Positions 20,762-29,798 of a DNA stretch of 48,613 bases are shown here, piece by piece. The translations under genes and the position numbers were made by a program. Location of the stretch: positions 1 through 48,613 of the forward strand of contig JAFRLH010000010.1 in assembly GCA_017431345.1 (NCBI GenBank), read 5' to 3'. Below the pieces are notes generated by a model. The model was not told where the DNA came from and ran no database searches. It saw nothing but the letters and a program-made list of their open reading frames with translations. How positions within the stretch are numbered: the first letter of the stretch is position 1; the number at the start of each line of letters is the position of its first letter. This DNA comes from Lachnospiraceae bacterium (GTDB lineage: Bacteria > Bacillota > Clostridia > Lachnospirales > Lachnospiraceae).

Positions 20762-21424
20762 ATGGCGTACTTCGCGGCTTTATTATGCATTGTTTTTGCG
20801 GGGCTTTTCCTGCATGCAGAGTCTGGGGAGAAGTATGTATCTGCCCTGATATTCAAAGGACTGGCTTCCCTCTGTTTTGTTGCGGTCGGTGTGCTCTGCA
20901 GCCCGGGGACGGATACGGCAAAGCTGATACTCTGGGGCCTGATAATCGGATGCATCGCCGACGTGCTGCTTAACCTTCGCTTTGTCTTTGTGAAGAAAGG
21001 ACAGCCTATCTTCCTCTTCGGCATTCTGGTCTTTCTTGCCGGACATATAATGTACCTTGCCGCCGTTCTCCCTCTGTCATCTAATCCGGCGGTATGCATT
21101 GCAGCCGGGATCATACTTACTGTGCTCCTGATGGTCTGGATATTCAGGCAGATCACGGCAAAGCCAGTCTTCAAGGTGTTCGGCGTTGTCTATATCGGTG
21201 CGATCACGCTGCTCAACTGTGTCGCGGCAGGCATCCTGATCGAGGCACCGTCTGCATTCAGGTGCGTGTTCGCTGCCGGCGCGGTGCTCTTCCTAGTCAG
21301 CGATATCCTTCTGATATTGAATACGTTCGGCAAAGGATTCCGCAGAAGCCTGCGTCTTGCCAATATCAGTCTTTATTATGCCGGACAGCTGCTTATCGCT
21401 TTCAGCCTGATGCTGCTGAAGTAA
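20762..21424 (+). CDS. YhhN-family membrane protein (lysoplasmalogenase-like)
   Basis: 220 residues, eight or so membrane segments throughout. Family features: GLASLCFVAVGVL, the acidic IIGCIADVLLNL (conserved Asp in the third or fourth helix), FLAGHIMYLAA with conserved His, YIGAITLLN, and LFLVSDILLILNTF with another Asp. YhhN/TMEM86 relatives hydrolyse the vinyl-ether bond of lysoplasmalogens; some anaerobic Clostridia make plasmalogens, so this activity is plausible. AAGGAGG precedes the ATG. It is a single gene with its own unit; the following 270 bases up to the helicase gene are AT-rich with a TATAAT-like element near 21517 and no gene. Confidence 0.85.
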   Translation: MAYFAALLCIVFAGLFLHAESGEKYVSALIFKGLASLCFVAVGVLCSPGTDTAKLILWGLIIGCIADVLLNLRFVFVKKGQPIFLFGILVFLAGHIMYLAAVLPLSSNPAVCIAAGIILTVLLMVWIFRQITAKPVFKVFGVVYIGAITLLNCVAAGILIEAPSAFRCVFAAGAVLFLVSDILLILNTFGKGFRRSLRLANISLYYAGQLLIAFSLMLLK

Positions 21425-21695
21425 AATAACGTTGATATGTGTGAAGGAATCGGGACTTTCGTCGGGATTAATGATCCGGAAAATATGAGACATGGATTAC
21501 AATCAATTTAACATCTTTATAATATAGCAATTTGCATATTGCGTTCAATGAGCTATACGTATCAATAGAAACTGAAGATGTTTACAAGGAGACCAGCCGT
21601 ATTGGATGTTTATTGTAGGTTAGATTCTTGAGCAGAGGATAGACGACAGGCACTATTGAATAATTAAGGTTGTATAGTCATTGATAGGAGTACTC

Positions 21696-24600
21696 ATGCT
21701 TAAACCCGGTCTCTACGAACAAATCATTAATAAAGAATTAGAAGAAGAGCTTCTGCATACAGACAAGCTCAGCCAAACTGCGCCGATTGATGAGGAGGAA
21801 GCTGCAAAAGTTCTTTCCAAATATATTGCGCAGGTGGCGGAACAAGGGCTTGCGCAGCTGAAGGATAATGGTGGAAAGCTACAGGATCAGATTGCACTTG
21901 CAAATCGTATGATTCAGACAATACTTCCAGAAGGAAAAGAGGAAGAAGATAATCCAGAGTCTGTTGCGGAGCGTGCAGAGCAGCTGTTGGCTTTGATTGA
22001 CCGGAAAAACAATATTCAGGCTGTGAATGAAAAAGCAGCTATTATAAGGCCGGAGACATCTATTGCGCAGAGTAGTCTTTTTACTGGGGCAGTTCATGAG
22101 CCTCAGATGTTTACGGAGCTTAAGAAGGAAATCGTTTCCAGCAACCGGATCGACATGCTGGTTTCATTTATCAAATGGAGTGGGCTACGTCTCATTATCG
22201 ATGAATTAAAAGAATTTGCCGGAAATGGCGGGAAGCTTAGAGTCATTACTACTTCTTATATGGGTGCTACCGATTTGAAAGCGGTGGAAGAGCTAAGAAA
22301 GATCCCAGGCACAGAGATCAAGGTAAGCTACGATACAAAACGTACTCGTCTGCATGCAAAAACATATGTCTTTTATCGTGACACTGGCTTTACAACTGCA
22401 TATGTGGGTTCATCGAATCTTTCAAATGCTGCGATTTCGAGCGGACTTGAATGGAATGTAAAGGTGACCAGGACAGATCTTCCGGAGACGATTGATAAGA
22501 TCGAAGCAACATTTGAAAGTTATTGGAACTCAAATGAATTTGAGGAATATACAGAGGATAAGCAGGCTGATCTTGCCAGGGCGCTGAAAGCCGAGAAGTA
22601 TCTTGATAAAAATAATCCAGACCAATACACGCTGGATATTCAGCCGTATTCATTTCAAAGGGAGATTCTGGATCAGCTTGATGCGGAGCGGAAAGTGCGA
22701 GGCCGTATGCGAAACCTTGTGGTTGCTGCGACCGGTACCGGAAAGACTGTGATTTCGGCACTGGATTATAGACGCTTTCGGCGGGAACATGCCGGAGAAC
22801 CATGCCGGTTGCTGTTTGTGGCACACCGAGAAGAGATCCTGAAGCAGAGTCTGTATACTTTCCGGGCGGTATTAAAAGACACTAATTTTGGAGAGATGTT
22901 TGTAGGAAGTTATAAGCCCGACAGTCTCGACGCATTATTTATATCCATTCAAACATTTAATTCCCAGTCATTTACCGAAAAAACGACAAAAGATTTTTAT
23001 GACTATATTGTCGTAGACGAATTCCATCATGCTGCAGCGCCGACATACAAGAAGTTGCTGGAATATTATCAGCCGAAAATTCTGCTTGGGCTTACGGCTA
23101 CACCGGAACGTATGGATGGAAAGAGCATCCTGACATTCTTTGATAACAGGATCGCTGCCGAAATCCGTCTTCCTGAGGCGATCGATAGAAAATTGTTGAG
23201 CCCGTTCCAGTATTTCGGTGTCACGGATACAGTCGATCTGGATTCGCTGAAATGGTCTGCAGGAGGCTATGATAAAGGAGAGTTGACCAATATCTACACC
23301 TTCAGTGGTATGGTTGCAGAAAAGCGGGCTAATCTAATTGTCGCTTCATTGTTGAGATATATTACAGATATCGATCTGGTCAAAGGCCTTGGATTCTGTG
23401 TCAGTGTGGATCATGCGGAATTCATGTGCAGATATTTTAATGGGAAAAATATTCCGTCAATGTATCTGACAGGAAAGTCTCCGGATGAAGAAAGAAGAAC
23501 TGCAAAAGACGCGCTGGTATCCGGAAAGGTTCGATTCATATTTGTAGTAGATATATACAATGAAGGCGTCGACATTCCTGAGGTGAATACCGTTCTGTTT
23601 CTCCGTCCCACGGAATCATTAACGATCTTCCTGCAGCAGCTCGGAAGAGGATTGCGTCTGGCAGAGGGGAAAGATTGTCTGACTGTCCTAGATTTTATCG
23701 GACAGGCTAACAAGAAGTATCATTTTGAAGATAAGTTCGCGGCGTTGTTGTCCAATACAACTAGAGGTGTTTCGCGGGAGATTAAGGACGGTTTTATCTC
23801 CGTACCTAAGGGCTGTTACATTCAGCTGGAAAAGAAAGCGACGAAATACATTCTTGATAACATTCGTGCATCTTATGGAAATGTGGCTGGGCTTGTTATG
23901 CGAATTGCCTCATTTGAGGAGGATTCGGGTGAACCGTTATCATTGGCAGCATTTCTTGATTATAATCATTTGGATCCGCGCAGCCTTTATAAGTTTACAA
24001 GTTTCTCGCGACTTTGCGTAAGAGCTGATGTGAAGGATGAGTTCAAAGAAGAACTGGAAGATACGGTGACAAAGGCACTGGCGAGATTGGCAGTCGTAGA
24101 TTCGCGTCGTCTGATTGAATTTCTGCTGGATATTCTGCAGCGTCTTGATGATGTGGATTTCGATAAATTATCGGATCTGGAAAAGCGTATGCTGCAGATG
24201 TTTTATGTTACGGTCTGGGGAAAAACCGTCTTAGACTGGAATGCGGATGAAACACTTGATAATTTGTATGCTCTTGCTGACAGTCCGGTAATGCTGCAGG
24301 AGATCATCGACCTGTTAAAGTACCAGTATGAGAGAATTGATTTCATCGATGAACCGGTAGATGTCGGCTTTGATTGCCCGCTTGATCTTCATTGCACATA
24401 CACCAGAGATCAGCTGCTTGTTGCGCTTGACTTTATGAAGCCTTCTACCGTTCGTGAGGGTGTGAAATGGCTGCCGGATCAGAAGCTGGATGTGTTTTTT
24501 GTGACGTTGAATAAATCAGATAAAGATTATTCGCCGACGACAATGTATCAGGATTATTCGATCAATGAGTACCTGTTCCATTGGCAGAGCCAAAGTACGA

Positions 24601-24845
24601 CTTCAGAACAGTCGAAAACAGCCTGGAGATATATTCATCACAAAGAAATGGGGAGTCGTGTGCTGCTGTTTGTCCGTGAGTTCAAGAAAGACCGGATCTC
24701 CGGTGGCGCGGAAGCTTATACATATCTGGGAACCGCTAACTATGTGAAGCATGAAGGCGAGAAGCCGATGAACATCACATGGAGACTGGATAAACCGATC
24801 CCTGCGAAATATATAAAGAAGACTGGAAAACTGTTAATTGGGTAA
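21696..24845 (+). CDS. PLD nuclease-SF2 helicase-DUF3427 protein
   Basis: 1049 residues. Order: helical N-terminus (1-130); a phospholipase D-type nuclease domain at about 135-270 with RLHAKTYVFYRD (HxK, near 218) and TAYVGSSNLSNAA; an SF2 helicase with Walker A AATGTGKTVISA near 344, DEFHHAAAPTY near 440, LGLTATPERMDG, NEGVDIPEVN and LQQLGRGLRLAEG near 648; and a C-terminal DUF3427-like region (about 680-1049). Only one HxK motif is seen, so the nuclease may work as a dimer. Such proteins are related to RadD/type III restriction helicases and are often considered defence or repair factors. I chose ATG 21696 (ATAGGAG upstream). It stands alone; a MutT gene often linked to this family lies far away at 48076. 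Confidence 0.9.
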   Translation: MLKPGLYEQIINKELEEELLHTDKLSQTAPIDEEEAAKVLSKYIAQVAEQGLAQLKDNGGKLQDQIALANRMIQTILPEGKEEEDNPESVAERAEQLLALIDRKNNIQAVNEKAAIIRPETSIAQSSLFTGAVHEPQMFTELKKEIVSSNRIDMLVSFIKWSGLRLIIDELKEFAGNGGKLRVITTSYMGATDLKAVEELRKIPGTEIKVSYDTKRTRLHAKTYVFYRDTGFTTAYVGSSNLSNAAISSGLEWNVKVTRTDLPETIDKIEATFESYWNSNEFEEYTEDKQADLARALKAEKYLDKNNPDQYTLDIQPYSFQREILDQLDAERKVRGRMRNLVVAATGTGKTVISALDYRRFRREHAGEPCRLLFVAHREEILKQSLYTFRAVLKDTNFGEMFVGSYKPDSLDALFISIQTFNSQSFTEKTTKDFYDYIVVDEFHHAAAPTYKKLLEYYQPKILLGLTATPERMDGKSILTFFDNRIAAEIRLPEAIDRKLLSPFQYFGVTDTVDLDSLKWSAGGYDKGELTNIYTFSGMVAEKRANLIVASLLRYITDIDLVKGLGFCVSVDHAEFMCRYFNGKNIPSMYLTGKSPDEERRTAKDALVSGKVRFIFVVDIYNEGVDIPEVNTVLFLRPTESLTIFLQQLGRGLRLAEGKDCLTVLDFIGQANKKYHFEDKFAALLSNTTRGVSREIKDGFISVPKGCYIQLEKKATKYILDNIRASYGNVAGLVMRIASFEEDSGEPLSLAAFLDYNHLDPRSLYKFTSFSRLCVRADVKDEFKEELEDTVTKALARLAVVDSRRLIEFLLDILQRLDDVDFDKLSDLEKRMLQMFYVTVWGKTVLDWNADETLDNLYALADSPVMLQEIIDLLKYQYERIDFIDEPVDVGFDCPLDLHCTYTRDQLLVALDFMKPSTVREGVKWLPDQKLDVFFVTLNKSDKDYSPTTMYQDYSINEYLFHWQSQSTTSEQSKTAWRYIHHKEMGSRVLLFVREFKKDRISGGAEAYTYLGTANYVKHEGEKPMNITWRLDKPIPAKYIKKTGKLLIG

Positions 24846-24891
24846 TCATCCGTTAATCAATATAAAATAGTAAAAAGGGAGAACCACCATT

Positions 24892-25401
24892 ATGATGCAG
24901 CCTTTTGAACTGAAAGACTATAAAATCTTCGACATGTTCAAGAACCAGTGGGCCTTAGTGACCGCCGGCGACATTACTCACTATAACACCTGCACCATCG
25001 GCTGGGGCAGTTTCGGCTCGATCTGGGGCGGCCCCGGCATAGCACGTCCCATTGCCACTGTATACGTGAATCCGGATCGCTACACCTGGGAATTCCTGAA
25101 GGACAGCGATATCTTCACAGTGGATTTCTTCCCGCCGGAATACCGGAAAGCCCTGGGTTATCTGGGCGCAGCCTCCGGTCGTGACGGAGATAAAGTCGCT
25201 GCCGCCGGTCTTACACCCAAGGAACTGGCGGGTGGAGTAACATTTGAAGAAGCGAACCTCACCTTTGTGTGCAGGAAGCTGTATCAGGCGCCGTTCGAGC
25301 GCGAAGGCCTGGCTGACGAGATCAACAACGGAGTCTATAAGAACTGGCAGCCGCACTGGATGTTCGTGGGCGAGATCATTGCAGCGGAGGATAAGCGATA
25401 G
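24892..25401 (+). CDS. flavin reductase-family protein
   Basis: 169 residues with the FMN-binding split-barrel pattern: ALVTAGDITHYNTCTIGWGS, GGPGIARPIATVYVNPDRYT, DIFTVDFFPPEYRKALGYLG and a C-terminal MFVGEII. Relatives bind FMN and reduce it or other small substrates with NAD(P)H. AGGGAGAAC precedes the ATG pair. Short gap (15 bases) to the next gene indicates an operon. Electron partner unknown. Confidence 0.88.
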   Translation: MMQPFELKDYKIFDMFKNQWALVTAGDITHYNTCTIGWGSFGSIWGGPGIARPIATVYVNPDRYTWEFLKDSDIFTVDFFPPEYRKALGYLGAASGRDGDKVAAAGLTPKELAGGVTFEEANLTFVCRKLYQAPFEREGLADEINNGVYKNWQPHWMFVGEIIAAEDKR

Positions 25402-25416
25402 ACACTATTGAAAGAT

Positions 25417-25698
25417 ATGAGAATAGCCGTAATGACATTCAGGCTGCGGGCCGCATGGGTTCACAGTCTGAAAGAAAAAAGAATGATCGTGAAAAGCCTG
25501 ATAGCGAAGCTGCAGAACAAATACCGTGTCTCGGCAGCGGAGATAGATGAGCAGGACACACATCAGATCATTGTGATTGGCGTGGCGGCAATCGTGCCGC
25601 ACAATGCGCTTGCTGATAGTCTGATGGATGACATCTCCCTCTTTGTGGAGGAGAACACGGAGGCGGAGATCCTTGAGGAAGTGCGGGAGATTCGATAA
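25417..25698 (+). CDS. DUF503-family protein
   Basis: 93 residues matching the small YlxP/DUF503 pattern: RIAVMTFRLRAAWVHSLKEK, RMIVKSLIAKLQNKYRVSAA and a central DTHQIIVIGVAAI strand. A related protein is linked to ribosome/initiation factor operons in other Firmicutes, but here it sits between a flavin reductase and a zinc-ribbon protein. I chose ATG 25417; a TTG at 25408 is possible and neither has a strong ribosome site. Confidence 0.75.
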   Translation: MRIAVMTFRLRAAWVHSLKEKRMIVKSLIAKLQNKYRVSAAEIDEQDTHQIIVIGVAAIVPHNALADSLMDDISLFVEENTEAEILEEVREIR

Positions 25699-25710
25699 GG
25701 AGCAGGCATC

Positions 25711-26925
25711 GTGAAAAAACTGGTATGTGAACAATGCGGCAGCGTCGATCTCGTTAAGGAAGGCGATCTTTACGTCTGCCAATACTGCGGCTGTAAATAC
25801 ATCCCTGACAATACCGGCGATCAGCTTGTTCTCCTGGATGGCAAGCCGGAAGCAGAAAATACCAAGTCCCAGGCAGCCGCATTAAATACCGATTCATCCC
25901 TGGAATATACAGTTGAAAAAATAAATGATTCCGAAGCAAAGTCCAAAAGTGCCGGCACTCCCAAAACTGTTCTGGTATCACTTGCTGCTGCCGCAGTTAT
26001 TGGTTTGATATTGTTAATAACAATTCGCGGGAACAATGATGCCGGAAGCAGTTTGAACGAAGCGCCGACAGCCGCGCCAACGATTATTGAATCTGAGATA
26101 ACAGAGGAGACCGAAGGGGCGCTGACAGAGCAAGCCGCCGAGTCAGAAACTGAGATACAGGGAACGGTCTATGACCTGGAGACTTCCGAACAGATCATGA
26201 AGGAAATGACAGGCGGTCTTCAAGTTGTCATGGAGCGAATGTTGGCTGTTACCAGCAAGAACCCGGATGAATGGGATAAAGCGATAGCAAATGATACTGT
26301 TATCGATTTATCTGCGAACCCGGATTGGACAGCATTTACAGAGGAAACATATTCCTGGTCGGAGATGGTCTTAAAGCGGGATACGACCGTTCTTTCCGAA
26401 CCATTTGCCGGTGTCTGTGTGGTCATGCAGGATCTGGCCGTCAAGATGAAAAGCCGGCTGGATTCTATCGGCAGCCAGATCGGCGGGAAACAGTTTTACA
26501 TACGGTATGCTTCGCTTATTACAGATCTGGACAGTGCAGTAAAGGAAGCCACAAAGATTCTCGAGCCGTATGGTTTAGAGGATGAGATGGAAGAGGAGGA
26601 AGCAGAACTGCAGGAGGCGGCGGTTGAGGATAAAACAAATGGGAAGATTTCGCTGCCGTATGTAGGAATGCCTGAAAGAGATTTAGACAGTACATCGCTG
26701 GGGTTGTCGTATTATAATGGTGCGAATCATGATACTATAAACGGCAAACGAACTACAGTGGATATCTATTTCTATATTCAGTCGGATTATGGCATCATTT
26801 ATGTAGCCCGGGTCGCAAACGGAAAGGTGATCAGCGTAAAAGATTACAGGGATGATCCGTGGTATTTCCCGATGTTTATGGAAGGCGCAAAGAAGAACGG
26901 GCGGAAGAAGAAGCCGGCTAATTGA
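25711..26925 (+). CDS. zinc-ribbon, single-pass membrane protein
   Basis: 404 residues. N-terminal zinc ribbon with CEQCGSVDLVKEGDLYVCQYCGC (Cys6, Cys9, Cys24, Cys27), then a linker, one membrane helix at about 89-107 (VLVSLAAAAVIGLILLITIR), a Glu/Thr/Ala-rich acidic stretch, and an outside domain of about 250 residues ending in DIYFYIQSDYGIIYVARVAN. Starts with GTG after AAGGAGCAGG. The topology copies the gene at 1304-1987. No catalytic motif is visible. It follows DUF503 by 12 bases. Confidence 0.75.
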   Translation: MKKLVCEQCGSVDLVKEGDLYVCQYCGCKYIPDNTGDQLVLLDGKPEAENTKSQAAALNTDSSLEYTVEKINDSEAKSKSAGTPKTVLVSLAAAAVIGLILLITIRGNNDAGSSLNEAPTAAPTIIESEITEETEGALTEQAAESETEIQGTVYDLETSEQIMKEMTGGLQVVMERMLAVTSKNPDEWDKAIANDTVIDLSANPDWTAFTEETYSWSEMVLKRDTTVLSEPFAGVCVVMQDLAVKMKSRLDSIGSQIGGKQFYIRYASLITDLDSAVKEATKILEPYGLEDEMEEEEAELQEAAVEDKTNGKISLPYVGMPERDLDSTSLGLSYYNGANHDTINGKRTTVDIYFYIQSDYGIIYVARVANGKVISVKDYRDDPWYFPMFMEGAKKNGRKKKPAN

Positions 26926-26978
26926 TGGTAAATATGAGCATCGGCGAGGTTATATAACTTTTTAAAGGAGACATCAAA

Positions 26979-27173
26979 ATGGCAAATAAAGAAAAAAGAT
27001 TTAAAGTCGTTTTTAAGGACGGAGGTCAACTGGCAGAGGACGGTGTTCGTCAGATCCTTGTAGACCTGGAGACCGGCGTGAATTATCTCGTCTGGAAGTC
27101 AGGCTACGCAGGAGGTATAACGCCGCTGCTTGATTCTGAAGGAAACGTGGTGATCACGAGAGTGGAGGAATAA
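26979..27173 (+). CDS. DUF6440-like small protein
   Basis: 64 residues with the pattern KRFKVVFKDGG...ILVDLETGVNYLVWKSGYAG-GITPLLDSEGNVV, typical of the small DUF6440 family found in Clostridia. Strong AAAGGAGAC before the ATG. Predicted small beta-rich cytoplasmic protein of unknown function. Confidence 0.8.
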   Translation: MANKEKRFKVVFKDGGQLAEDGVRQILVDLETGVNYLVWKSGYAGGITPLLDSEGNVVITRVEE

Positions 27174-27198
27174 CTTCCGGCTTGCTGAGGAAACGGAT

Positions 27199-27807
27199 AT
27201 GACTACCAGAAAAGAAACAGATCCAATGGAAGCATTAATTATGATCGACATGCAGAATGGTTTCCTGAACCCGGAATCCTCTCTGTGTATTCGTGGCGCG
27301 CGGGATACGGTTCCGGTGTGTGCGAAAATGCTGGCAGCAGCGCGGGCGTCGGGACAGATGGTGGTGATCGTCAATCGCAGGTATCGTGAGGATGGCTCCG
27401 ATGTGGAGAGGACAAGGCTTGCGGCTTGGGAGCAGGGCGGAAAACCGCTGACTCCGGGCAGTGTGGGTGTTATCTCAGAGGAGAATCCGCCGGAACTTCG
27501 CCCGATGGATACGGATTATGTCGTGATCAAACAGAGATATTCTGCATTTTTCCAGACAGAACTGGATCTGCTGCTCCGCAGAAAGGGAATCCGGAAGATC
27601 TTCCTGATGGGAACGACAACGCCGAATTGCATAAGGACGACCTGCTATGATGGCATTTCCCTGGATTACGATGTGGTGGTCATCGAGGATGCGTGTTCTT
27701 CGAATACAGCAGAGATTCAGCAGGCAAATATCGGGGATATGAGCAGAGTCGGCGCGGAGATCGTGGATTCGGAGACAGTGATACGCAGGTGGAAGCATAA
27801 TATGTAA
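27199..27807 (+). CDS. isochorismatase-family cysteine hydrolase
   Basis: 202 residues. ALIMIDMQNGFLNP gives the catalytic Asp, a Lys lies in DYVVIKQRYSAFFQTELDLL, and TTTPNCIRTTCYD carries the nucleophilic Cys near residue 144, the three residues of the isochorismatase/nicotinamidase-like family. Likely hydrolyses a small amide or ether; the substrate cannot be told. GAGGAAACGG lies before the ATG at 27199; an internal ATG at 27226 is possible. It is 10 bases from the DUF434 gene. Confidence 0.9.
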   Translation: MTTRKETDPMEALIMIDMQNGFLNPESSLCIRGARDTVPVCAKMLAAARASGQMVVIVNRRYREDGSDVERTRLAAWEQGGKPLTPGSVGVISEENPPELRPMDTDYVVIKQRYSAFFQTELDLLLRRKGIRKIFLMGTTTPNCIRTTCYDGISLDYDVVVIEDACSSNTAEIQQANIGDMSRVGAEIVDSETVIRRWKHNM

Positions 27808-27817
27808 AGGATTCGCC

Positions 27818-28525
27818 ATGGATGCTAAGCGCGGCTATGTTCCGGAGGATGAACGAAACTTTTCCCCGGAAGCCATGAATACAATGAGAACAGCATCCCG
27901 TCATATCGCTTATCTTCTCAATGAAGGGTATGACCTGAAGCAGGCTGCTGTTTTTGTGGGAAATCATTTTTTGCTTTCTGAGCGGCAGCGTCTGGCCATC
28001 ATGAGAAGCGTGGCATCCGGGCAGCAGCTGGCTGATCGGAAAATGAAACTGCGTCCGGTCAATGAAATGGCGGGACAGGAAGTTTGGGTGGATGGTTTCA
28101 ACATTATCATTACCCTGGAAGTCCTGCTCAGTAATTCCCTTCTCTTTGAATGCATGGATGGGACGATACGGGATCTTGCGGCTCTTCGGGGTACATACCG
28201 GCTGATTCCGGAGACGAAAGAGGCTGTAAGATTGATGTTCAGCGTGCTGCAGGAAGCCGGCGCCGGAAAGATAAACATTTTGCTGGATGAACCGGTTTCC
28301 AATTCCGGGAGACTGAAAGCGCTGATCGCGGATGTCGCAGAGGAGGATCATTGCTCGTTTGATCTGGATATTCAGATCCTGCGGGATGTGGATCGTGCGC
28401 TTTACCGGAAAGAATATGTGATCACCTCGGATTCCGTTATCCTGGATCATTGTGTCAGCTGGGTGAACCTGACGGCAGAATGTATGAAGCGCAGGGCCGG
28501 GCATCCTTTGCGGGTATGGCATTGA
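27818..28525 (+). CDS. DUF434 domain protein
   Basis: 235 residues: YVPEDERNFSPEAMNTMRTA at the N-terminus, then NEGYDLKQAAVFVGNHFLLS, EVWVDGFNIIITLEVLL with an Asp-Gly-Phe-Asn motif, and a Rossmann-like second half (INILLDEPVSNSGRLKALIA, EYVITSDSVILDHC). The layout resembles PIN-like or NYN-like nuclease folds, with conserved Asp residues at DGFN, LLDEPVS and TSDS, but that is my inference. Directly downstream of the isochorismatase gene. Confidence 0.75.
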   Translation: MDAKRGYVPEDERNFSPEAMNTMRTASRHIAYLLNEGYDLKQAAVFVGNHFLLSERQRLAIMRSVASGQQLADRKMKLRPVNEMAGQEVWVDGFNIIITLEVLLSNSLLFECMDGTIRDLAALRGTYRLIPETKEAVRLMFSVLQEAGAGKINILLDEPVSNSGRLKALIADVAEEDHCSFDLDIQILRDVDRALYRKEYVITSDSVILDHCVSWVNLTAECMKRRAGHPLRVWH

Positions 28526-28546
28526 AATTGAAAAGGAGGATTTGTC

Positions 28547-29656
28547 ATGATTCAATTGGCAACAAAACATGATGATCCCGATTTGGAACTGGGGTGGGGA
28601 GAACGGATCGGATTCGGAATGGCCTCCTGTGGACGGGGGATGCTCACCGGCGTGCTCGGCTCGTTCATTATGATCTATATGATGAATGTAGCCTTCATTG
28701 ATGCCGGGATCCTTTCCATTATGTTCGCGGTCTCCAGGCTGATCGACGGAATGTCTGATATCGTAATCGGAAACCTGGTGGACCATACCCGGTCGAAAAT
28801 GGGCAAGGCGAGGATATGGCTGCTGCGCATGTGTCTTCCGATGGCAGTCAGCCTGGTCCTGGTCTTCTACGTTCCGCAGAACTTTCCCTCGGCGCTGAAG
28901 TTCGTATACATTTTTGTCATTTACAATCTGGTCAATTCGGTTTTTCTGACGTTCATGCAGGTGCCGTATTTTTCCATGATTTCCCTGATGACCCGGAACG
29001 GAAGGGAACGCGGCCTGCTGGGCAATATCCAGCAGCTTTTCTCGTCGATCGGTACCATTTTGGTCAACACTTTCTTTATACCCCTTCTGGCGCTGTTCAG
29101 CGATAATGCTGATAATCCGAACACGCAGGCTGGCTTTACCGGCGCGATTATCGTAGTCAGTATCTTTGTGTTTGTTTTGACATTGATCACAGTCTTTACT
29201 ACCAAAGAGCGGGTACACGGGCCAAAGACGAAAACCGACGAAATAAAGCCTTCGGTCGCGATCAGGGCGCTGCTCCGGAATAAGTACTGGGTCATGATGT
29301 TTTTTGCGGTATTTTTCAGCTTTCTGATCATGATCTTTATGTCTGCAAGCGGCACCAATTATGCACTGTATGTTCTCAAAGACTATTCCAAATTCGGCCT
29401 GCTTGCAAACTCCATTTCCGTTTCCCAGCTTGCGGTCATGATCCTGACGCCGCTTTTAATGAAGAAGCTCGGCAAGCGCTGGGTGTTCACACTCGGAACG
29501 GGACTGATGACCATCGGCTTTATCGCTTTCAATTTCTGTGAATCCAGCCTGATCCTCATCGTTCTGTGCAACATCCTGAAGGGATGCGGTATGGGCATGT
29601 CTTCAGGAATGGCGTTGGGCCTCGTGGCTGATTCGATCACCTACGGCAAATTCAAG
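28547..29656 (+). pseudogene. GPH-family sugar transporter, 5' part, split by IS21
   Basis: N-terminal 370 codons of a glycoside-pentoside-hexuronide:cation symporter-type transporter (MelB/XynT-like): GERIGFGMASCGRGMLTGVL, DGMSDIVIGNLVDHTRSKMG (family loop motif), VPYFSMISLMTRNGRERGLL. Eleven or so membrane segments. The reading frame is interrupted after ADSITYGKFK by the IS element at 29657. The gene continues at 32290. Strong AAAAGGAGG before the ATG at 28547. The rest is uncorrupted, so the insertion is recent. A short read-through tail (12 residues) comes from the IS. Confidence 0.92.
29648..29656. repeat. IS21 target-site duplication, left
   Basis: AAATTCAAG next to the left IS end; same as 32290-32298. 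Confidence 0.85.
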
Positions 29657-29707
29657 TGTTTTTTGCAACCACTTTTTGGAGAAAGTTGCAGATAAAAATG
29701 GAGAAAG

Positions 29708-29737
29708 TTGCATCTCCATTTTGGAGAAAATTGCAGG
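29708..29737 (+). repeat. IS21 internal terminal repeat, left
   Basis: Thirty bases starting TTGCATCTCCATTTTGG and ending ATTGCAGG, perfectly repeated in inverse at 32209-32238. Shorter GGAGAAAGTTGCA-type units repeat outward, the multiple transposase-binding sites usual for IS21. Confidence 0.9.
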
Positions 29738-29798
29738 CTGCTCAGCTTAGCTTCCCAGGCATTACCGGAGCAGCTCTGCAGACAAGTTACTTGCTTGA

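Noticed and set aside
27680-29218. 512-codon minus-strand ORF across DUF434 and transporter genes
   Set aside because: Covers two real + strand genes; translation is His/Arg/Gln-rich with no domain.
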